From NCBI GenBank assembly GCA_963736685.1, contig CAVTPZ010000014.1:62001-126000 (forward strand): 64,000 bases of DNA. The letters are read 5' to 3'. The stretch's first letter is position 1. Every line of letters starts with the position of its first letter. Below the pieces are notes generated by a model, which saw only the letters and a list, made by a program, of their open reading frames with translations, searched no databases and was not told the origin of the DNA. Origin of the DNA: DASUPK01 sp963736685. GTDB lineage: Bacteria > Actinomycetota > Thermoleophilia > Solirubrobacterales > 70-9. The position numbers were made by a program, and so were the translations under genes. This document shows, piece by piece, positions 60,172-64,000 of the stretch.

Positions 60172-60819
60172 CCAGGTGCCTCTCGAGTGCCGCGCGCACC
60201 TTGGCGCGGGCGCGGTGGAGCAGAACTCGCTGGTTCTCGGCGGATATCTCAAGGGCCCCGCAAACCTCGTCCGAGCTACAGCCGGCGATGTCGCGCATCG
60301 CGATCACGGTCCGTTGGGCTTCGGGGAGCGTGTCGATCCGGCGTTTCGCAATCTCGAGGGTTTCCCGCCCCAGCAGGCGCTCCTCGGGGAGCGCGCTCCA
60401 ATCACCCGGATAGGCGCTCCAGTTTCCGGCGAATGCTTCGCCTGCCTTCCGGAATCGGCTCGGCTCCACCGCGGGCTCCACCTCGTCGCCCGAGGCCAGC
60501 GAGGAGAACGGCACGCTGCGCGCCTCCCGTCCGCCCCTGCCCATCGCCGTGTTGACCAGGATCCGCAAGATCCAGGTCTTAGTGACGACCTGCCCTCGAA
60601 CCGATCGATCCCCTCGATGACCCCCAGCCAGGCTTCCTGGGTGACCTCCTCGGCGGACGCACGCGTCTTCACGTAGGTCCGTGCGATCGCGAGCATGGTC
60701 CCGTGGTGCGCCTCGATCAGGGACCTGAAAGCGTCCTCATCGCCAGCCCGCAGCCTGGCGATGAGCTCGCTCTCTTCCGAGATCGCCGCGCTGCTCCGCT
60801 TCTCCCCTACAGCGTCCAC
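60164..60819 (-). pseudogene. ECF-type RNA polymerase sigma factor, frameshifted
   Basis: GTG or ATG start at 60819. Region 2: ESELIARLRAGDEDAFRSLIEAHHGTMLAIARTYVKTRASAEEVTQEAWLGVIEGIDRFEG. One G is missing near 60594; the correct frame then reads QVVTKTWILRILVNTAMGRGGREARSV. Region 4 is intact: AKRRIDTLPEAQRTVIAMRDIAGCSSDEVCGALEISAENQRVLLHRARAKVRAALERHLDG. Restored length is about 218 residues. It pairs with the zinc-finger anti-sigma gene downstream. Operator-like site O4 lies in the divergent gap to the gene at 60911. Confidence 0.85.
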
Positions 60820-60869
60820 GGGATCGGAAGGGACTCTACTCGATTGGACGTAACGTTCGCGGTCCGGAT

Positions 60870-60885
60870 TGAACTAAACAGTCCA
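60870..60885. promoter_or_regulatory. Operator-like palindrome O4
   Basis: TGAACTAAACAGTCCA, one arm base off the TGGACT-N4-AGTCCA consensus. It lies 25 bp upstream of the small helical-protein gene at 60911 and about 50 bp from the divergent sigma factor start. A nearby GGACGTAACG again resembles the GTCCGTAACG that follows O2. Confidence 0.55.
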
Positions 60886-60910
60886 ATATGGACCAGTCGA
60901 GGAACTTTGC

Positions 60911-61120
60911 ATGATGCGGCGCGCTGAGGAGATCCTCGAGATCGCCGAGGTGCTCGACGAGACCGCCGACCGGCTGGTGTCCATCCTCACGCACTCGGGC
61001 GCTGACCGCCTGCACCCACCGCGGGCGCTGCGGGAGATTGCGCGCTACGAGCTTGAGCTCGCCGCGGTCGACATCGCGAGATTCACGTTCAGTTCGACGA
61101 CGGAGGACCGACGACGATGA
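60911..61120 (+). CDS. Small helical protein, paralogue of the gene at 55067
   Basis: 69 residues (MMRRAEEILEIAEVLDETADRL, then GADRLHPPRALREIARYELELAAVDIARFTF). It shares about half its residues with the 68-residue protein at 55067, with no gaps. Cytoplasmic, Cys-free, helical. It is the first gene of a plus-strand run continuing to the window end and lies directly behind O4. Function unknown; a small regulator or protein partner is possible. Confidence 0.7.
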   Translation: MMRRAEEILEIAEVLDETADRLVSILTHSGADRLHPPRALREIARYELELAAVDIARFTFSSTTEDRRR

Positions 61121-61300
61121 GCGAGCCTCGAGTGAGCGCAAGGCTCCTCAAGCGCGCCCCGTCAGACGGTCGATGCGAGCTCGTGCTCGCGGATGCCAGT
61201 CATCCGGAGGCCGGCTGGGCGTTCGTCGAGATTGGTGAGCCGGGCAAGGGAGAAGATCAACCGACCGACGGCTGCTCGCTCGTCCCGGAAAGGAATAGCA
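61117..61300 (+). other. Uncertain short reading frame
   Basis: ATG 61117 overlaps the previous stop (ATGA) and reads MSEPRVSARLLKRAPSDGRC, ELVLADASHPEAGWAFVEIGEPGKGEDQ. No in-frame stop occurs before the next gene, into whose C-terminal frame it runs, so the true end is unknown; a frame break like those nearby is possible. It could be a small protein of about 60 residues. Listed only because the coupled start suggests translation. Confidence 0.3.
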
Positions 61301-61854
61301 ATGTCCCTGATCAAGAGTGTCGAACCCGAGCTGGCAACAGGCGAGACTGCCGAGTTGCTCGAGGAAGCGCGCGCGAAGTTCGGCTCGGTTCCGAACAGCG
61401 TCAGGGCGATGGCCGCCTCGCCGGCAGTTCTCGCGGGGTACCTCGGCTTGTCCAAGGCCCTCGATCGAAGCAGCTTGAGCGGCGCGATGGCCCAGCGGAT
61501 CGCGATCGCCGTCGCCCAACTCAATTCCTGCGCCTACTGCCCCTCGGCCCACAGCTACGTCGCCGAGAATGTGCTGGCGCTCGATCCGGCCGAGATCGAC
61601 CGGGCACGCCGATTCGAATCGAGCGACGCACGCGCGGCGGCGGTACTCGGGTTCGCGCAGGCAGTCGCAGCCTCGCGCGGCACTCCGAAGACGACGTCAG
61701 AGCCGCACGGGCGAAGGGTCTCGGTGACGGCGAGCTCGCCGAGGTCGTCGCCCTCGTCGCGATCAACTCCTTCACGAACTACTTCAACAAGACCTTCGAG
61801 GTCGACCTCGACTTCCCGTTGATCGACCCCCACGAGCACCGGTTGCCCGGATGA
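61301..61854 (+). pseudogene. Carboxymuconolactone decarboxylase / AhpD-like protein, frameshifted
   Basis: ATG 61301 with GGAAAGGA upstream (MSLIKSVEPELATGETAELL). The AhpD-type redox motif is in AQLNSCAYCPSAHSYVAENV (CxxC followed by His). One G is missing near 61680, after AVAASRG; the correct frame continues SEDDVRAARAKGLGDGELAEVVALVAINSFTNYFNKTFEVDLDFPLID to the stop at 61854. Restored length is about 184 residues, typical for peroxidase-related AhpD-like proteins. Suggests thiol-dependent peroxide defence. It overlaps the FMN reductase start by 4 bp. Confidence 0.82.
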
Positions 61855-62444
61855 CCGCCGAGGCCAAGACAGATGCGATGGAGCGACCGCGGATCCTGCT
61901 GGTCCCGGGCAGCACGCGTCGGCGTTCGACCAACCTGGCAGCGCTGCGGGCCGCGCACGACCTCGGGCGTGAGGAAGGATCCACCGCCCTCTTCACTGGG
62001 ATCGCCGACTTGCCGCTCTTCAGCCCGGATGACGACTACGAGCCCCTGCTCGAGGCGGTTGAAGAGCTCCGCCGCCAGATCGCGCTCGCCGATGGCGTCC
62101 TCTTCGCAACCCCCGAATACATGGGAACGCTCCCCGGCCCCTTCAAGAACCTGCTCGAGTGGACGGTCGGCGGACCGGAGATGGACGGCAAGCCCGTCTC
62201 CTGGATCAATGTCGCCCCGGAGGGTCGCGGGGAAGGCGCCCAGGAGACCTTGCGAACCGTTCTCGGTTATCTCGGCGCGCGGGCGGTGGAGTCCGCCGGC
62301 TGCCGGGTGTTTGTGCCCCGGAAGTCCGTCGGCGAGGACGGCCGGATCGAGGACGGGGAGGTGCGCGCCGCGGTCGGAGATGTCCTGCTCAACTTCGCCG
62401 CTGAGCTGACCGGCGCTGGATATGTCACACGAGCTGAGCTCTGA
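61851..62444 (+). CDS. NAD(P)H-dependent FMN reductase
   Basis: 197 residues of flavodoxin-like fold: ILLVPGSTRRRSTNLAALRAA (phosphate loop GSTRxxSxN), LFTGIADLPLFSPDDDYEP, ADGVLFATPEYMGTLPGPFKNLLEWTVGGPEMDGKPVSWINVAPEGRGEGAQETLRTVLGYLGA, all typical of the ArsH/AzoR/SsuE-like NADPH-dependent reductases. Reduces FMN or quinones. Sits between the AhpD-like and VOC genes with overlapping ends, part of one operon. Confidence 0.92.
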   Translation: MTAEAKTDAMERPRILLVPGSTRRRSTNLAALRAAHDLGREEGSTALFTGIADLPLFSPDDDYEPLLEAVEELRRQIALADGVLFATPEYMGTLPGPFKNLLEWTVGGPEMDGKPVSWINVAPEGRGEGAQETLRTVLGYLGARAVESAGCRVFVPRKSVGEDGRIEDGEVRAAVGDVLLNFAAELTGAGYVTRAEL

Positions 62445-62818
62445 TGCAACTCCGGATCGCCAGACACACCGAGCGCCTCGAGGAGGTCGTTCGCTTTTAC
62501 CGCGACGGCATCGGGCTGCGGGAAGTCGGCCGCTTCCTGGATCACGCGGGTTACGACGGCGTGTTTCTGGCCGTCACCGACGACGGCGGTGCTCACTTGG
62601 AGTTCACCATGGGCGGCAACGAGCGCGCGCCGGAGCCGCATCCGGAGTCGCTGCTCGTCTTTTACCTTGGAGACGAGGAAACGGTCCGAGCGGTAACGGC
62701 ACGGCTGGGAGTGCATCCCGTCTCGGCGGCCAACCCGTACTGGAACGAGCACGCGGTGACGGTCGCGGACCCCGATGGGTTCCGCGTCGTCCTCGTACCC
62801 GAGCATTGGGGGGACTAG
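62444..62818 (+). CDS. VOC-family (glyoxalase-like) protein
   Basis: 124 residues. MQLRIARHTERLEEVVRFYRDGIGLREVGRFLDHAGYDGVFLAV is a VOC first module, with LEFTMGG carrying a metal-ligand-type Glu; the second module holds HAVTVADPDGFRVVLVPEHWG. Complete two-module monomer. Substrate unknown; such proteins include glyoxalases, dioxygenases and antibiotic-binding proteins. Start overlaps the FMN reductase stop. Confidence 0.88.
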   Translation: MQLRIARHTERLEEVVRFYRDGIGLREVGRFLDHAGYDGVFLAVTDDGGAHLEFTMGGNERAPEPHPESLLVFYLGDEETVRAVTARLGVHPVSAANPYWNEHAVTVADPDGFRVVLVPEHWGD

Positions 62819-62819
62819 C

Positions 62820-63593
62820 GTGCGGGTCCGCTCACCGGCGTGGACCGAGAATGACCTCTATCGCCGTGGCGCGGCGACATTGCTCGCGTCCTGGGAGGCG
62901 GACGCGCACGGTGCGGCCGCGGCGGAGGTGGTCGTTTCGGACGGATTCGCCGCCGCCGTCTTCCCAAATGAGCCCGAGCGCTCGATCTTCAACAACGTCG
63001 TGCTTCGCCGCGGCCAGGGCCAAGCGGAGCGCTTGCTCGCGATCGAAGCCGTGGAGTCCGTCTACGCAAGCGCGGGGGTGGACCGTTTCGCCGCCTGGGC
63101 CCACGAGAGTGACGCCGCGCTGCGCGCTGAGCTCTCCGGGAGCGGCTACAAACTCGAGGAAACGACCCGGGCGATGGGGATGTCCCTCGAAGGCTTGGAA
63201 TCGCAACCCATCGAGGTCGACGTCGAGAGTTTCAACTGGCCGCGCTATCTCGCGTATCTGAGCTCTGAAGGTTTGCCGGATGGACTGCTCGGCGGAGTGG
63301 ATCCGGACGCATATCACGTGCTCGGGGTGCCGATCGGCGGTCAGGACGTGGCAACCGCAATCGCGTTCGACCACGACGGCGACTGCGGCATCTTCAACAT
63401 GGGGACGCTGGAGCCTTTTCGCCGCCGAGGCCTCGCCACGGCGCTTCTCACCCGACATCTTCTCGACGCCACCGAACGCGGCTGTTCGACCGCGAGCCTC
63501 CAGTCCACGCCGATCGCCGAGGGCGTCTACCGGCGGGTCGGCTTCCGCGATCTCGGCCGGTTCTTCGAGTACGTCCCGGTCGCATCCGGCTGA
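62820..63593 (+). CDS. GNAT-family acetyltransferase
   Basis: 257 residues from GTG 62820, right after the VOC stop. The C-terminal half has the acetyl-CoA signature: NMGTLEPFRRRGLATALLTRHLLDATERGCSTASLQSTPIAEGVYRRVGFRDLGRFFEYV. The N-terminal half (RSIFNNVVLRRGQGQAERLLAIEAV...YKLEETTRAMGM) looks like a degenerate second GNAT unit, so the protein may be a double-GNAT. Substrate unknown. Shares one base with the start of the next gene. Confidence 0.85.
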   Translation: MRVRSPAWTENDLYRRGAATLLASWEADAHGAAAAEVVVSDGFAAAVFPNEPERSIFNNVVLRRGQGQAERLLAIEAVESVYASAGVDRFAAWAHESDAALRAELSGSGYKLEETTRAMGMSLEGLESQPIEVDVESFNWPRYLAYLSSEGLPDGLLGGVDPDAYHVLGVPIGGQDVATAIAFDHDGDCGIFNMGTLEPFRRRGLATALLTRHLLDATERGCSTASLQSTPIAEGVYRRVGFRDLGRFFEYVPVASG

Positions 63594-64000
63594 TGGTGAG
63601 CAGCCGTACAGTCCCGAGCGTTGAGCTCTCCTGGTACCGGTCGAGCCGAAGGGAGCTCTGGGAGCTCTTCGCTCTGGCGGAGGAGTCTCCGACCGTAATC
63701 GAGGAGCTGCTCGATCTCGGACGGGTCCTCGTCGCCACGCTGGGCGGCGAGATCGTCGGATGCCTGCAGCTCCTCGATCCGACTAGCGAGGGCGAGATCG
63801 AGCTCGCCATCCTCGCCGTCGCCGAGGAGCACCAGGGCCGGGGTATCGGGATGGCTCTGGTGAAGCGTGCAATCGAAGAGGCGCGCCACGAAGGTCTACA
63901 GACGATGCGGGTCGGCACCTCGTCGGCGGACATCGACAACCTGCGCTTCTACCAGCGGCGCGGCTTTCGGATGCTCGCGATCGAGCGCGACGCTTTCACG
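63593..64000 (+). CDS. GNAT-family acetyltransferase, cut by the window end
   Basis: ATG 63593 overlaps the previous stop (TGATG). 136 codons are visible with no stop: MVSSRTVPSVELSWYRSSR, IEELLDLGRVLVATLGGEIVGCLQL, then the acetyl-CoA loop EEHQGRGIGMALVKRAIEEARHEG and DNLRFYQRRGFRMLAIERDAF. Nearly complete; only the last few residues lie beyond the window. Second acetyltransferase in tandem, not closely similar to the first. Confidence 0.85.
   Translation, partial: MVSSRTVPSVELSWYRSSRRELWELFALAEESPTVIEELLDLGRVLVATLGGEIVGCLQLLDPTSEGEIELAILAVAEEHQGRGIGMALVKRAIEEARHEGLQTMRVGTSSADIDNLRFYQRRGFRMLAIERDAFT

Noticed and set aside
1..64000. CRISPR arrays, rRNA genes, T-box leaders, complete insertion sequences
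   Set aside because: No regularly spaced repeats, rRNA-like stretches, T-box hallmarks or transposase frames were seen on either strand.

Overview
The window is high-GC bacterial chromosome with dense, mostly minus-strand genes, frequent 1-8 bp overlaps and many GTG starts. Gene content and order (nusB-efp near dxs/ispA; pepP-aroQ-aroKB-aroC; aroE-mltG-ruvX; alaS; mnmA; aspS-hisS), together with small exported proteins whose leader reads like SPAxVVxxIALxxALxGxA, suggest an actinobacterium of the Thermoleophilia/Solirubrobacterales type. That placement is an inference from family memory, not from a search.

Layout. 1-3.9 kb: a zinc-ribbon protein, an MFS exporter, two frameshifted genes and a CxxC protein. 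3.9-8.4 kb: the isoprenoid/translation block dxs-ispA-xseB-like-nusB-efp. 8.4-15.3 kb: an accessory block of exported and membrane proteins (GH5-like, LtrA, S15 hydrolase, cation/proton antiporter, DUF1622). 15.3-24.2 kb: shikimate genes aroQ, a fused aroK-aroB, aroC and aroE, with a prepilin peptidase, an HtrA-like protease, mltG and ruvX. 24.2-30 kb: a complete peptide ABC transporter. 30-46 kb: alaS, mnmA (fused to an IscU/NifU-like domain), NagZ-like GH3, aspS, hisS, hydrolases and a two-component system. 46-48.2 kb: lactonase-like propeller, DHFR-like protein and a CAT-anticodon tRNA. From 48.2 kb the character changes to accessory DNA: small exported proteins, a large LuxR-type ATPase regulator, gene remnants, a TetR-controlled cluster, an ECF sigma/anti-sigma pair, and a run of small redox, VOC and GNAT genes that leaves the window at 64,000.

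How genes work together. Four aromatic-pathway enzymes are encoded close together. dxs and ispA form a translationally coupled isoprenoid pair. The ABC cluster encodes one substrate-binding protein, two permeases and two ATPases. In the accessory right end, four copies of a 16-bp palindrome (TGGACT-N4-AGTCCA) lie before a TetR gene, a divergent exported protein, a DUF427 protein and the 60.9-64 kb operon. This is the best candidate for a previously undescribed regulon.

Caution: at least eleven genes or gene joints show single-base frame breaks, several in short homopolymers. The pattern looks more like consensus errors than decay, although a separate remnant near 55.6-56.2 kb looks truly decayed.
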